Source: Pararobbsia silviterrae
GTDB lineage: Bacteria > Pseudomonadota > Gammaproteobacteria > Burkholderiales > Burkholderiaceae
DNA length: 64,000 bases
Direction: 5' to 3'
Assembly: GCF_003628125.1 (NCBI RefSeq)
Contig: NZ_RBZU01000010.1
Location: 124,001-188,000, forward strand
Part shown: in pieces, positions 52,853 to 62,012 of the stretch
Position numbering within the stretch: the first letter of the stretch is position 1
How the letters are laid out: each line of letters begins with the position of its first letter
The notes under the pieces: generated by a model
What the model was told of the DNA's origin: nothing
Database searches by the model: none
What the model saw: only the letters and a program-made list of their open reading frames with translations
Program-made: the position numbers and the translations under genes

Positions 52853-54541
52853 ATGGCGAGTGAATTGCTCCAGTCGCAGCCCGAGATCGCGTTATTCCTG
52901 AGCCTCGCGATCGGTCATCTGATCGGGTCCTTCAAACTCGGGCCCATTCAGTTGGGCGGCGTCTGCGGCACGCTGATCGTCGCGCTGCTGCTCGGCCAGT
53001 TCGGCCCGAGAATCGACGCCGATCTCAAGAACATCGCATTCGCGCTGTTCATCTTCGCGCTCGGCTTCACAGGCGGCCCGCAGTTCTTCGCGAACGTCGG
53101 ACGCGGCTGGCGCTATGGCCTGCTGTCGATCGTCGAAATCGTCTCCGTGCTCGCGCTCGTGCTGATCGCCGTGGTGCTCATGAAGCTCGACGCAGGCACC
53201 GCCGCCGGTCTGCTCGCGGGCGCCGCCACCGAATCGGCCGTCATCGGCACCGCGACCGAAGCGATCGGCAAACTCGACGTCGCGAGCGCCGAGATCGCGC
53301 GCATGCAATCGAACGTCGTGACGGCCTATAGCGTCAGTTACCTGTTCGGGCTGATCACGATCGTGTTGTTCACGAGCCAGCTCGCGCCGCTCGCGCTGCG
53401 CGTGAATCTGCGCGAGGAAGCCGAACGGCTCTGGCGCAAACTCGGCGGCGAAGGCGCGCTCGAAGACGGTCAGCGCGAAGCGATCGCGCCGCTCGTCGCG
53501 CGCGTGTTTCGCGTCGGTCCCGCATGCGACGGCGTCACGGTCGGCGCGATCGAGCTCCGATACGGTTCGAGCCTCACGTTCGAACAAGTCGAACGCGACG
53601 GCGTGCCGACAACGGTCGGACACGATTTCGTGCTCGCGAACGGCGACATCGCGCTCGTATTCGGCCGACGAACCGCACTGCTTGCCGCCGCGCACGACAT
53701 CGGCATCGAAATCGCGGGCCGTGACGTGTTCGGCGCCGCGACCGGGAAACGCCTCGACATCGTGCTCACGCGCAAGGACGCCGAAGGCGCGACGCTCGCC
53801 GAGTTGCGTCAACGCGCGAAGCCCGAACAAGGCCGCGGCATCTATATCACCGCGATCACGCGGCTCGAAGCGACGATTCCGGCGCTGCCCGGCACGCGTC
53901 TGAATCGCGGCGACGTGCTCACGCTCGTCGGCGCGAAGGCCGACGTCGAACGCGGCGCGACATCGCTCGGCTATCCGCTGAGGCCCACGCAGAAAACCGA
54001 TTTCGTCTATCTCGGCATCGGCGTGCTGATCGGCATGGCGCTCGGCCATATCGGCGGCCGCGTCGGCGGCATCGCGCTGTCGCTCGGCACGGGCGGCGGA
54101 TGTCTGCTTTCCGGCCTGTTGTTCGGGTGGGTCCGTTCGCGGCATCCGCTCGTCGGGTCGCTGCCGCCGGCTGCCGCGCAGATCCTCAAGGACTTCGGCC
54201 TCGCGACCTTCATCGCGGCCGTCGGATTATCGGCGGGTCCCGATGCGATCAAGCTCGTGCGCGAGTACGGCATCGCGTTGCCGCTCGTCGGCATCCTGAT
54301 GGTGCTCGTGCCCGGCGCGCTGTCGCTCGTGATCGGCCGCTATTTGCTCAAGCTCGACATTCCGATGCTGCTCGGCGCGATCGCGGGCCAGCAGTGCAGC
54401 ACGCCCGCGATCAGCGCACTCGTCGGCGTGACCGGGAATTCGACGCCTGTCATCGGTTACACGATCACGTACGCACTATCGAACATCTTGCTGCCGCTCA
54501 TGGGGCCGGTCGTCGTCGGACTCGCGAGCACGTTGGGATAG
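52853..54541 (+). CDS. aspT: AspT-type aspartate:alanine exchanger (first copy)
   Basis: 562 residues. AspT/YidE/YbjL family: N-terminal half of about five membrane segments (FLSLAIGHLIGSFKLGPIQLGGVCGTLIVALLLGQFG), a central hydrophilic region with RCK_C-like domains (about 200-370, VTVGAIELRYGSSLTFEQV, GRRTALLAAA) and a C-terminal half (FVYLGIGVLIGMALGH, SLGTGGGCLLSGLLFGWVRSRHP, GQQCSTPAISALV). It is expected to swap aspartate for alanine, storing energy when paired with AspD. ATG 52853 has gggg upstream; ATG 52835 is an alternative. Followed by a second copy. Confidence 0.89.
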   Translation: MASELLQSQPEIALFLSLAIGHLIGSFKLGPIQLGGVCGTLIVALLLGQFGPRIDADLKNIAFALFIFALGFTGGPQFFANVGRGWRYGLLSIVEIVSVLALVLIAVVLMKLDAGTAAGLLAGAATESAVIGTATEAIGKLDVASAEIARMQSNVVTAYSVSYLFGLITIVLFTSQLAPLALRVNLREEAERLWRKLGGEGALEDGQREAIAPLVARVFRVGPACDGVTVGAIELRYGSSLTFEQVERDGVPTTVGHDFVLANGDIALVFGRRTALLAAAHDIGIEIAGRDVFGAATGKRLDIVLTRKDAEGATLAELRQRAKPEQGRGIYITAITRLEATIPALPGTRLNRGDVLTLVGAKADVERGATSLGYPLRPTQKTDFVYLGIGVLIGMALGHIGGRVGGIALSLGTGGGCLLSGLLFGWVRSRHPLVGSLPPAAAQILKDFGLATFIAAVGLSAGPDAIKLVREYGIALPLVGILMVLVPGALSLVIGRYLLKLDIPMLLGAIAGQQCSTPAISALVGVTGNSTPVIGYTITYALSNILLPLMGPVVVGLASTLG

Positions 54542-54646
54542 GCCGTCGACCGCCGCGCTTGAACACATGAACCGCGCGCGACGCGGGCATCGAGCGTACG
54601 CATCGACGAACCGGGCCGCCGCGCCTGATGACCGAGTGAGGACACG

Positions 54647-56332
54647 ATGGACTGGCTACACACGATCTTCCATAAGTCTCCTGAAATCGCACTGTTCCTG
54701 TCGCTGGCCGTCGGGTATTACGTCGGCCAGATCAACTTCGGCAAGTTCCAGCTCGGCGGCGTCGGCGGGTCGCTGCTCGCGGCGGTCGTCATCAGCCAGG
54801 TCGGTGTGACGGTCGACAACGGCGTCAAGGCCGTCATGTTCGCGGTCTTCATCTACGCCGTGGGCTACGACTCGGGGCCGGGCTTTTTCAATTCGCTGAA
54901 TCGCAAGACGCTGCGCGAAATCGCGATGGCCGTGTTTCTCGCGGTCTCGGCGCTGATCACGGTCGTCATCTGCGCCAAGCTGTTCCACTTGAACAAGGGC
55001 ATTGCGGCGGGCCTCGCGGGCGGTGCGCTCACGCAATCCGCGATCATCGGCACCGCCGGCGACGCAATCGCGCGGCTCGGTCTGCCCGCCGATCAGGTCA
55101 AGTCGCTGCAGTCGGACGTCGCGATCGCCTATGCGGTGACCTACGTGTTCGGCTCGCTCGGCGCGATCATCGTCTGCGTGAACGTGCTGCCCAAGTTCAT
55201 GGGCCAGGGCCTGCGCGAAGCGTCGATCCAGGCCGAGGCCGAGATGAGCGGCGGCACGCCCTTGCTCGCGACCGGACAGGTCACGGCATTGCGACAGTTG
55301 TTCGGCCGTGCGTACCGCGTCCTCGATGCGCAAGGCAAGAAGGTCGACGAGATCGAAAGTCTCGAGAACGACTACATCGCGATCGAGCGCGTACGACGCG
55401 CCGGCAAGGCGTTCGAGCCCGAACCCGATACCGTGCTGCAGAAGGACGACATCGTGCTCGTCGTCGGGCGTCGCGAGCAGATCGTCGATGTCGCGCGGCT
55501 CATCGGTCCCGAGGTCACGGACTCCGAAGACGCGAGTCTGATCCTCCAGACGCGGCAAGCGGTATTCACCGCCAAGGGGCTCAACCATCACACGATCGGC
55601 GACATCCGCGAGCGCGTCGATCGCACGCTGCGGCACGGCGTATTCGTCGAAAGCATCACGCGCGTCGGCCAGCCCGTTCCGGTTCTCGCGGGCACGAAGG
55701 TCGAGCACGGCGACGTCATCACGTTCTACGGCACCGCGAAGGACACCAAGCGCGCGGTCCAGGCAGCGGGTTACGAGCTGCCCTATACGATCAAGACCGA
55801 CTTCATCTATATGGGCGTCGGCCTCGTGCTCGGGCTGCTGATCGGTCTCGTCGTCGTCAACATCGCGGGCATTCCGCTGACGCTCGGCTCGGGCGGGGGC
55901 TGTCTGCTCGCGGGCCTGCTGTTCGGATGGATGCGCGGCAAGCATCCGATGTACGGCGTCATGCCGAGCGCCGCGTCGCGCTTGCTCCAGGACTTCGGTC
56001 TCGCCGCGTTCGTCGCGGTCGTCGGACTCAATTCGGGTTTGCAAGCCGTCGTCACGATCAAGCAGCTCGGCCTCACGATCTTTCTGCTCGGCGTGTTCGT
56101 CACGCTGTTCCCGCTGCTGCTGACGATGGTGTTCGGCCGCTACGTGCTGGGGTATCGGAACGCGGCGATTCTCGCGGGCGCGCTATCGGGTTCGCGCAGC
56201 GCGAATCCGGCGTTCGGCGGCGTGCTCGACAAAGCCGAAAGCGCGGTGCCCACGGTGCCGTTCGCCATCACCTATGCCATCGCCAACGTGCTGCTGACGC
56301 TGCTCGGTCCGCTCGTCGTCGGCCTTGTCTGA
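54647..56332 (+). CDS. aspT: AspT-type aspartate:alanine exchanger (second copy)
   Basis: 561 residues with the same layout as the first copy but clearly diverged: FLSLAVGYYVGQINFGKFQLGGVGGSLLAAVVISQVG, IIGTAGDAIARLG, TLGSGGGCLLAGLLFGWMRGKHP, SGSRSANPAFGGVLDKAES. The last motif (GSRSANPAFG versus GQQCSTPAIS) differs at likely substrate-contact positions, so the two transporters may prefer different amino acids. SD gagg before ATG 54647. The 105 bases between copies show no terminator. Upstream of aspD by about 95 bases. Confidence 0.9.
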   Translation: MDWLHTIFHKSPEIALFLSLAVGYYVGQINFGKFQLGGVGGSLLAAVVISQVGVTVDNGVKAVMFAVFIYAVGYDSGPGFFNSLNRKTLREIAMAVFLAVSALITVVICAKLFHLNKGIAAGLAGGALTQSAIIGTAGDAIARLGLPADQVKSLQSDVAIAYAVTYVFGSLGAIIVCVNVLPKFMGQGLREASIQAEAEMSGGTPLLATGQVTALRQLFGRAYRVLDAQGKKVDEIESLENDYIAIERVRRAGKAFEPEPDTVLQKDDIVLVVGRREQIVDVARLIGPEVTDSEDASLILQTRQAVFTAKGLNHHTIGDIRERVDRTLRHGVFVESITRVGQPVPVLAGTKVEHGDVITFYGTAKDTKRAVQAAGYELPYTIKTDFIYMGVGLVLGLLIGLVVVNIAGIPLTLGSGGGCLLAGLLFGWMRGKHPMYGVMPSAASRLLQDFGLAAFVAVVGLNSGLQAVVTIKQLGLTIFLLGVFVTLFPLLLTMVFGRYVLGYRNAAILAGALSGSRSANPAFGGVLDKAESAVPTVPFAITYAIANVLLTLLGPLVVGLV

Positions 56333-56426
56333 TCCGGCGTCTTGCGCGCGGCCCTCGGGGCACGCACGCCAGGCTCGCGACGCGAGACGCCCTCAACCCG
56401 CACTTCTTCGCACTGGAGACGCCATC

Positions 56427-58076
56427 ATGGCCAAAGGCAAACGCGACAGCGAACAAGCAAAGCTTTCGATGCTGAGCCCGTTCGAACTCAAGGACGAACT
56501 CATCAAGGCCGCGGGCGGCGGCGCCGTCGAACGCGCGGCGAACCTCGCGATGCTCAACGCGGGGCGCGGCAATCCGAACTTCCTCGCGACGATTCCGCGG
56601 CACGGCTTCTGGCAACTGGGCCTGTTCGCGATGCGCGAGGCCGAGCGTTCGTTCGCCTATATGCCCGAGGGCGTCGGCGGCTTTCCGAAGCGAGAGGGAC
56701 TCGCCGAGCGCTTCGAACTCTTCGTGCGCGAACACAAGGACGTACCCGGCGTTGCGTTCCTCGCGGGCTGCGTATCGTATGTCCGCGATCAGCTCGGGCT
56801 GTCGGGCACCGACTTTCTCTATGAAATGTGCGAGGGCATTCTCGCGTCGAACTATCCGGTGCCGGATCGCATGCTCAAGATATCCGAAGTCATCGTCGGG
56901 CAGTATCTGCGGCGCGAGATGATCGGCAAGCACCCGTTCGTCGGCGAGTTCGATATTTTCGCGGTCGAAGGCGGCACGGCCGCGATGACGTACATCTTCA
57001 ATACCATGCGCGAGAATCACCTGATCACGGCCGGCGACACGATCGCGCTCGGCATGCCGATCTTCACGCCGTACATCGAGATTCCGAGTCTCAACGACTA
57101 TCAGCTCAACGTCGTGAATCTCAATGCCGACGTCTCGAAGGGTTGGCAATACACGAACAAGGAGCTCGACAAGCTTCGCGATCCGAAGGTCAAGGCGTTC
57201 TTCCTCGTGAATCCGAGCAATCCGCCGTCGGTCAAGATCAGCGACGAGAGTCTCGAATACATTGCCGACATCATCAAGGAGCGGCCGGATCTGATCCTGC
57301 TGACCGACGACGTCTATGGGACATTCGCCGACGACTTCGTGTCGCTGTTCGCGCTCGCGCCGCGCAATACGATCCTCGTCTACTCGTATTCGAAGTATTT
57401 CGGCGCGACCGGTTGGCGTCTGGGCACGATCGCGACGCATCGCGACAACGTGCTCGACAAGCTGCTGTCCGATTTGCCGAAGGCGACGAAGGCCGAGCTA
57501 CACAAGCGCTACGAGTCGATCACGACCGACCCCGATAACCTGAAATTCATCGATCGCCTCGTGGCCGACAGCCGCACTGTCGCGCTCAATCACACGGCCG
57601 GGCTTTCGACGCCGCAACAGGTGCAGATGGTGCTGTTTTCGCTGTTCGCGCTCATGGACACGCCCGATGCGTACAAGAATGCGCTCAAGCGCGTGATTCG
57701 CCGGCGCAAGCAGGCGTTATACGAAGAGATCGGCATCTCGTTCAAGGACGACGATCCGGACCAGGTCGATTACTACACGATTCTCGACGTCGAGTTTCTC
57801 GGCGAGCGCGCATACGGACGCAAGTTCGTCGACTGGCTGCTCGCGAATACGGAGCCGACCGAGCTGTTGTTCCGGCTCGCGAGCGAAGCGCGCGTCGTGC
57901 TGCTGCCGGGCATGGGCTTCGGCACGCCGCATCCGTCGGGGCGCGTGTCGCTCGCGAATCTCAACGAATCCGACTACCGCAAGATCGGCCGCGCGGTACG
58001 CAAGCTCATCGAGGAATATGTCGAGCGCTACAACGAGGCCACGGGATCGAAGCTCGACAAATCGAAGGTCATCTAG
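56427..58076 (+). CDS. aspD: Aspartate 4-decarboxylase (bifunctional aspartate aminotransferase)
   Basis: 549 residues, a fold-type-I PLP enzyme of the AspD group, which is longer than normal aspartate aminotransferase. SYSKYFGATGWRLG contains the PLP Lys; LVNPSNPPSVKISDESL and LLTDDVYGTF give the PLP-binding Asn, Asp and Tyr; N-terminal LSPFELKDELI and GRGNPNF match AspD. It converts aspartate to alanine and CO2. With the two AspT copies this makes a proton-motive metabolic cycle: aspartate in, proton used, alanine out. ATG 56427 has SD gga; a longer frame from 56325 is rejected. Confidence 0.92.
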   Translation: MAKGKRDSEQAKLSMLSPFELKDELIKAAGGGAVERAANLAMLNAGRGNPNFLATIPRHGFWQLGLFAMREAERSFAYMPEGVGGFPKREGLAERFELFVREHKDVPGVAFLAGCVSYVRDQLGLSGTDFLYEMCEGILASNYPVPDRMLKISEVIVGQYLRREMIGKHPFVGEFDIFAVEGGTAAMTYIFNTMRENHLITAGDTIALGMPIFTPYIEIPSLNDYQLNVVNLNADVSKGWQYTNKELDKLRDPKVKAFFLVNPSNPPSVKISDESLEYIADIIKERPDLILLTDDVYGTFADDFVSLFALAPRNTILVYSYSKYFGATGWRLGTIATHRDNVLDKLLSDLPKATKAELHKRYESITTDPDNLKFIDRLVADSRTVALNHTAGLSTPQQVQMVLFSLFALMDTPDAYKNALKRVIRRRKQALYEEIGISFKDDDPDQVDYYTILDVEFLGERAYGRKFVDWLLANTEPTELLFRLASEARVVLLPGMGFGTPHPSGRVSLANLNESDYRKIGRAVRKLIEEYVERYNEATGSKLDKSKVI

Positions 58077-58095
58077 CGGCTGCATCGTCTGTCGC

Positions 58096-58125
58096 GCGGC
58101 TCCGCGGTCACGGGAGCCGCTTTTT
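58096..58125 (+). terminator. Rho-independent terminator of the aspT-aspT-aspD unit
   Basis: GCGGCTCC (58096-58103) and GGAGCCGC (58113-58120) form an eight-base stem with a nine-base loop, followed by TTTTT (58121-58125), 20 bases after the aspD stop. Confidence 0.9.
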
Positions 58126-58126
58126 C

Positions 58127-58360
58127 GTTCGACGCGGTCTCGCTCGATGCGGGACCGGTTGCCGGGCTTTTCGGCGTGTACGGTGCGAGCAGAGACCTGC
58201 ACCGTAGAGGCCGCGCGCGCTCGTCCTCCCCCGCGCTCACCCTCTCCTCGCTCGCCGATTCGCCTCGATGCGATGCCAATCGGCCGAATCGACACGGCGC
58301 ACGCGCGCCGGATACTAACTGCCGGCGCTAAGGTGCCGGGCTTCGATCGATCGCACTTTA
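58127..58360. other. Spacer between the aspD terminator and the hipBA operators
   Basis: GC-rich non-coding DNA without a recognised gene or promoter; AT content rises abruptly from about 58351 where the operator array begins. Confidence 0.4.
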
Positions 58361-58524
58361 TTCCGGTATTTTAGGAATAATGCGAATTTCTCGGCACAAA
58401 ACACATTTCTTCCTAAAATATCGGAACTATCGACGTTCAGAGCATCGCGTCCAATTAATTCCGATATATTAGGAACTATCGCGCTAATGACTCTTCAAAC
58501 CCATTAATTCCTAAATTATCGAAA
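58361..58524. promoter_or_regulatory. Four-operator array of hipBA with exact 49-bp spacing
   Basis: Four 17-base inverted repeats: O1 TTCCGGTATTTTAGGAA (58361-58377), O2 TTCCTAAAATATCGGAA (58410-58426), O3 TTCCGATATATTAGGAA (58459-58475), O4 TTCCTAAATTATCGAAA (58508-58524). Start-to-start distance is 49 bases in all three steps. O2 and O4 read in the opposite orientation to O1 and O3 (O1 and reversed O2 differ at one base). O4 ends two bases before the hipB ATG. HipB proteins bind such multiple sites to repress hipBA; the binding is inferred here. Confidence 0.8.
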
Positions 58525-58526
58525 TT

Positions 58527-58826
58527 ATGTCACGCACGCTTCCTCCTTCGATCGACGACCCGGATCCCCTCGCGCGCAGCATGGCCGAACTCGGCGCGCT
58601 CGTGAGAAACCAGCGTGCGCGGAGCCTGTTGCGCATCGACGATGCGGCCGACCTGATCGGCGTATCGAAAGAGGTGCTTTCGCGGCTCGAAAACGGGCGT
58701 TCCGTCGGCCTCGACAAAGTCTTCAAGGTGCTCGACGGTCTCGGACTCTCACTCGTCGTCGTGACGCGACTCGAAACCGAGACCGCGGTTCGCGCGGTGC
58801 GAACCGATGCGCAGGAGTCGGCCTGA
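58527..58826 (+). CDS. hipB: HipB-type antitoxin, XRE-family repressor
   Basis: 99 residues. An XRE helix-turn-helix (about residues 20-75: LGALVRNQRARSLLRIDDAADLIGVSKEVLSRLENGRSVGLDKVFKVLDGLGLSLVVV) like E. coli HipB. It neutralises HipA and represses the operon through the operator array just upstream. No SD precedes ATG 58527 because O4 lies there; the mRNA may be leaderless or start at ATG 58581. The stop overlaps the hipA ATG by one base (TGATG). Confidence 0.9.
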   Translation: MSRTLPPSIDDPDPLARSMAELGALVRNQRARSLLRIDDAADLIGVSKEVLSRLENGRSVGLDKVFKVLDGLGLSLVVVTRLETETAVRAVRTDAQESA

Positions 58827-60193
58827 TGACGTCGTCGCTGAGCATCACGAGCCAAAGCGCGCCCGTCGGAAGGCTGACCCACGACGCTCGCGAGGCGCGC
58901 TATGCGTTCGACTATGACCGCGCTTGGTCGTCGAACACGGCAAGCTTTCCGCTCTCGCCGCATGTGCCGTTGAACGGCCCGGCGCCAAGTTCGAGCACGG
59001 TGCAGCGATTTATCGAAAACCTGTTGCCCGAAGGCCGCGCGCTCGATGTCGCGGCCAGCATGAATCAGATCTCGAAGGACAATACGTTCGGCCTGATTCG
59101 CGTGCTCGGCAAAGAGCCCGTCGGCGCGCTGAGTTTTCTTCCCGTCGATGCGCAGCCCGACGGCGCGCTCGTCGGCCCGTCCCCTGACGACATGGCGCCG
59201 ATTCGTCGAGAACTCACGCACGAGGAACTCAGTGAACGCATTCGCGAGCGCGACGCGGTGCCCTTCGAGGTCTGGGACGGGGCGGTTCGCCTGTCGCTTG
59301 CCGGGTATCAGGACAAATTGCAGGTGCTCGTCGAAGGCGACCGCTTCTATCTCGTCGACGGCTCACTAAGCTCAACGGCGATCCTGAAGCCCGAAGGGCG
59401 CAATCCGAAGGCGCCGTTCATGGTCGCAAACGAGCACTTCTGCATGACGTTCGCCGCGCATTTGAGTGTATCGGTTGCCCCCGTGGCGATCCATCGGATC
59501 CCGGACCCCGTGCTGCTCATTACGCGATTCGATCGTGAGATCGAGGCCGAACCCGGCGATCCGCAACGCGCCCGCCATGTGAAGCGGCGACACGTCATCG
59601 ACGGATGCCAGGCGCTCGACGTGCCATCGGGCTTCAAGTACGAACGCAATTTCGGCGGCGCGGCCGACGTGCGCCATATCCGTGACGGCGTGAGCTTCGA
59701 GAAACTCTTCTCGCTGATGCCCTATATGGCGAATCCCGCGATCGCGCGCACGCATCTGATCCGGTGGGCGCTGCTTCAATTGCTGATCGGCAACACGGAT
59801 GCGCACGGCAAGAATGTCTCGTTCTTTCAGCATCACCACTATCTCGCCCCGACACCGCTGTATGACCTCGTCTCGGTGATGAGCTATGACGGCGCATTCG
59901 ATCTCGACATGGCCATGGCCTACGGCGACGTGTTTCGGCTCGACGAGATCTCGGCGTTCGCACTGGCCGACTTCGCGCATCGCACGCAGACGCGTCCGGC
60001 GTTTCTCGCGCGCGAGATGATCCGCATGGCCAAGAGCGCTCCGAAGATCGCGCTCGAGCTTGCGAACGCCCCCGTCTATCTCGATGGCGAACGCGCACTC
60101 GTCAGGAAGATCGCCGAGTTCGTCGCGACCCAGGCGGCACTGTTGCTCAAACTTGCGGCCATGGTGCCGCAAGTCGATCCCGCACTGCTTTGA
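58826..60193 (+). CDS. hipA: HipA-type serine/threonine kinase toxin
   Basis: 455 residues. N-terminal couple_hipA domain (FPLSPHVPLNGPAPSSSTVQRFIENLLPEG) and a HipA_C kinase domain: ATP loop VRLSLAGYQDKLQVL, catalytic region LLIGNTDAHGKNVSFF and metal region TPLYDLVSVMSY. E. coli HipA phosphorylates GltX and causes persistence; the kinase residues seem intact here. It ends one base from the convergent DMT transporter gene stop. As toxin, it would be kept silent by HipB. Confidence 0.92.
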   Translation: MTSSLSITSQSAPVGRLTHDAREARYAFDYDRAWSSNTASFPLSPHVPLNGPAPSSSTVQRFIENLLPEGRALDVAASMNQISKDNTFGLIRVLGKEPVGALSFLPVDAQPDGALVGPSPDDMAPIRRELTHEELSERIRERDAVPFEVWDGAVRLSLAGYQDKLQVLVEGDRFYLVDGSLSSTAILKPEGRNPKAPFMVANEHFCMTFAAHLSVSVAPVAIHRIPDPVLLITRFDREIEAEPGDPQRARHVKRRHVIDGCQALDVPSGFKYERNFGGAADVRHIRDGVSFEKLFSLMPYMANPAIARTHLIRWALLQLLIGNTDAHGKNVSFFQHHHYLAPTPLYDLVSVMSYDGAFDLDMAMAYGDVFRLDEISAFALADFAHRTQTRPAFLAREMIRMAKSAPKIALELANAPVYLDGERALVRKIAEFVATQAALLLKLAAMVPQVDPALL

Positions 60194-60194
60194 A

Positions 60195-61121
60195 CTAAGT
60201 CTTCGCGGACGTGCGCATCGCGCCGGAAGCGACGCCGCCCGACAGCGGACGCCGCCACAACTGCGCGATCAATACGCCCACGAGCGCGACGCCGCCGCCC
60301 AGCACGTGATACCCATGCAGATGCTCGCCGAACCACCCGACCGCGATGGCCGCGGTCGCGACGGGCAGCAGATTCATGAACATACTGCAGCGATTCGGAC
60401 CGAGATGCCGGATGCCCTGCATCCAGAAGTACGGCAGCACGACCGATGCGAGACTGCCCGCATACGCGATCAGCGGCAAACTCGCGCGATTCGGCAACAT
60501 GGTCTCCCACGGCAAGCGCAAATCGAACACGAACATGAACACCAGCGCGAACATCGCCTGGACATAGGTCGATTGCCACGAAGGCAAGCCCACATGCCAG
60601 CGCCGCACCAGCACGCTATAGAGCGCGTACGCCAGCGCCGCGTCGAGCATCAGCAGATCGCCGAGGTGCGCGCCGCCCGCGAGCAACGCGCTCGGCTGTC
60701 CCGCGCTGATCAGATACACGAGCCCGGCCAACGACAATAGGCCGCCGAACACCATGCCGCGCGTCGGCGGCTCGCGCAGCACGACGACCGACAACCCCAT
60801 CGTCAGCAACGGCACGAGCGACGTCATGATCGCCATATTGGTCGCCGTCGTCGTTTTCGCGGCCTCGTACGACAGGCATTGAAACAACGCCATCGCAAGA
60901 AAACCCAGGAACGCGAGCCGCGGCAACTGCGGCACGATCGCCGCACGATTGCGCCAGGCCGGTTTCAACACGAACAGACTCATCAGCGCGGTCGCCAGCA
61001 CGAGCCGCCAGAACGTGATCGCAGTCGGGTCGATCGTGCCGGCCGACAGCTTCGACACCATCACATTGCCGGCCCACAACAGGATCGCGGCAAAAGGGAA
61101 CAGGAAATACGGCGCGGACAT
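60195..61121 (-). CDS. DMT-superfamily (EamA) transporter
   Basis: 308 residues with ten membrane segments in two EamA halves (LWAGNVMVSKLSAGTIDPTAITFWRLVLATALM; LMLDAALAYALYSVLVRRW, SLASVVLPYFWMQGIRHLGPNRCSMFMNLLPVATAAIAV). Such carriers export amino acids or other small metabolites. It is divergent from an AraC-type regulator (61224), separated by 102 bases, which probably controls it. Confidence 0.92.
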   Translation of the reverse strand: MSAPYFLFPFAAILLWAGNVMVSKLSAGTIDPTAITFWRLVLATALMSLFVLKPAWRNRAAIVPQLPRLAFLGFLAMALFQCLSYEAAKTTTATNMAIMTSLVPLLTMGLSVVVLREPPTRGMVFGGLLSLAGLVYLISAGQPSALLAGGAHLGDLLMLDAALAYALYSVLVRRWHVGLPSWQSTYVQAMFALVFMFVFDLRLPWETMLPNRASLPLIAYAGSLASVVLPYFWMQGIRHLGPNRCSMFMNLLPVATAAIAVGWFGEHLHGYHVLGGGVALVGVLIAQLWRRPLSGGVASGAMRTSAKT

Positions 61122-61223
61122 GGCGAGGATCGTCTCCGAAACAGGGAAGGCCCGATCGTGCGCGCGCCGTCGCGATCCGTCTCACGCTAAACTGGCGAGA
61201 CTTATCGTAAAACTGCCACCTCG

Positions 61224-62000
61224 ATGATCCCGTCGCCGCCGCATGACGTCCACGTCCGTTACGAACAGACGCCGATGCCCGTCGCCGTGCTCGCGGCCGA
61301 CTACCCGTCCGGCGCGTGGGTCGCCCCGCATACGCACCGGCGCGCGCAACTGCTCTACGCGATTGAAGGCGTCATGCTCATCGAAGCGCAGACGGGTCGC
61401 TGGGTCGTCCCGCCCACCCGGGCCGTCTGGCTCGACGCGGGGCTCGAACATACGGTGCGCATGAGCGGCAACGTCAAGATGCGCACGGTGTTCGTCGAAC
61501 CCGGAACCGTCGATCACTTGCCGAGCAGCAGTTGCGTCGTCGAAGTTCATGCACTGCTGCGCGAGCTGATTCTCGCAGCCGTCGAGGTGCCGTTCGACTA
61601 TGCGCCGGGCAGCCGCGACGCGCTGATCATGCATCTGCTGCTCGCCGAACTCGCGGCGATCCCGCGCCTGCCGCTTTATCTGCCGTGGCCCGTCGATACG
61701 AGGCTGCGCACGATCTGCGACGCGATCATGGGTGCGCCCGATCAGGCGCACGCCGTGCTCGACTGGGCCCAGGCGTTCGGTATCGCGGAGCGCACCCTGC
61801 ATCGGCAGTTTCATCGCGAAACCGGTATGACATTCGGACGCTGGCGTCAGCATGCGCGGCTGTTCCTCGCACTCGAACGGCTCGCGCACGGCGAGAAGAT
61901 CGTCGACGTCGCGCTCGACCACGGCTATACGAGCCAGAGCGCGTTCGCCGCGATGTTCAAGAAGCACTTCGGCATTGCGCCGTCGATGTTCTATCGCTAA
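61224..62000 (+). CDS. AraC-family regulator with cupin domain
   Basis: 258 residues. The N-terminal cupin (about 12-95: VLAADYPSGAWVAPHTHRRAQLLYAIEGVMLIEAQTGRWVVPPTRAVWLDAGLEHTVRMSG) is followed by the AraC HTH pair (about 165-258: QAFGIAERTLHRQFHRETGMTFGRWRQHARLFLALERL, IVDVALDHGYTSQSAFAAMFKKHFGIAPSMFY). This layout is common for repressors or activators of adjacent exporters. Divergent from the EamA transporter gene. Confidence 0.93.
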   Translation: MIPSPPHDVHVRYEQTPMPVAVLAADYPSGAWVAPHTHRRAQLLYAIEGVMLIEAQTGRWVVPPTRAVWLDAGLEHTVRMSGNVKMRTVFVEPGTVDHLPSSSCVVEVHALLRELILAAVEVPFDYAPGSRDALIMHLLLAELAAIPRLPLYLPWPVDTRLRTICDAIMGAPDQAHAVLDWAQAFGIAERTLHRQFHRETGMTFGRWRQHARLFLALERLAHGEKIVDVALDHGYTSQSAFAAMFKKHFGIAPSMFYR

Positions 62001-62012
62001 GCGCGGCGACCT

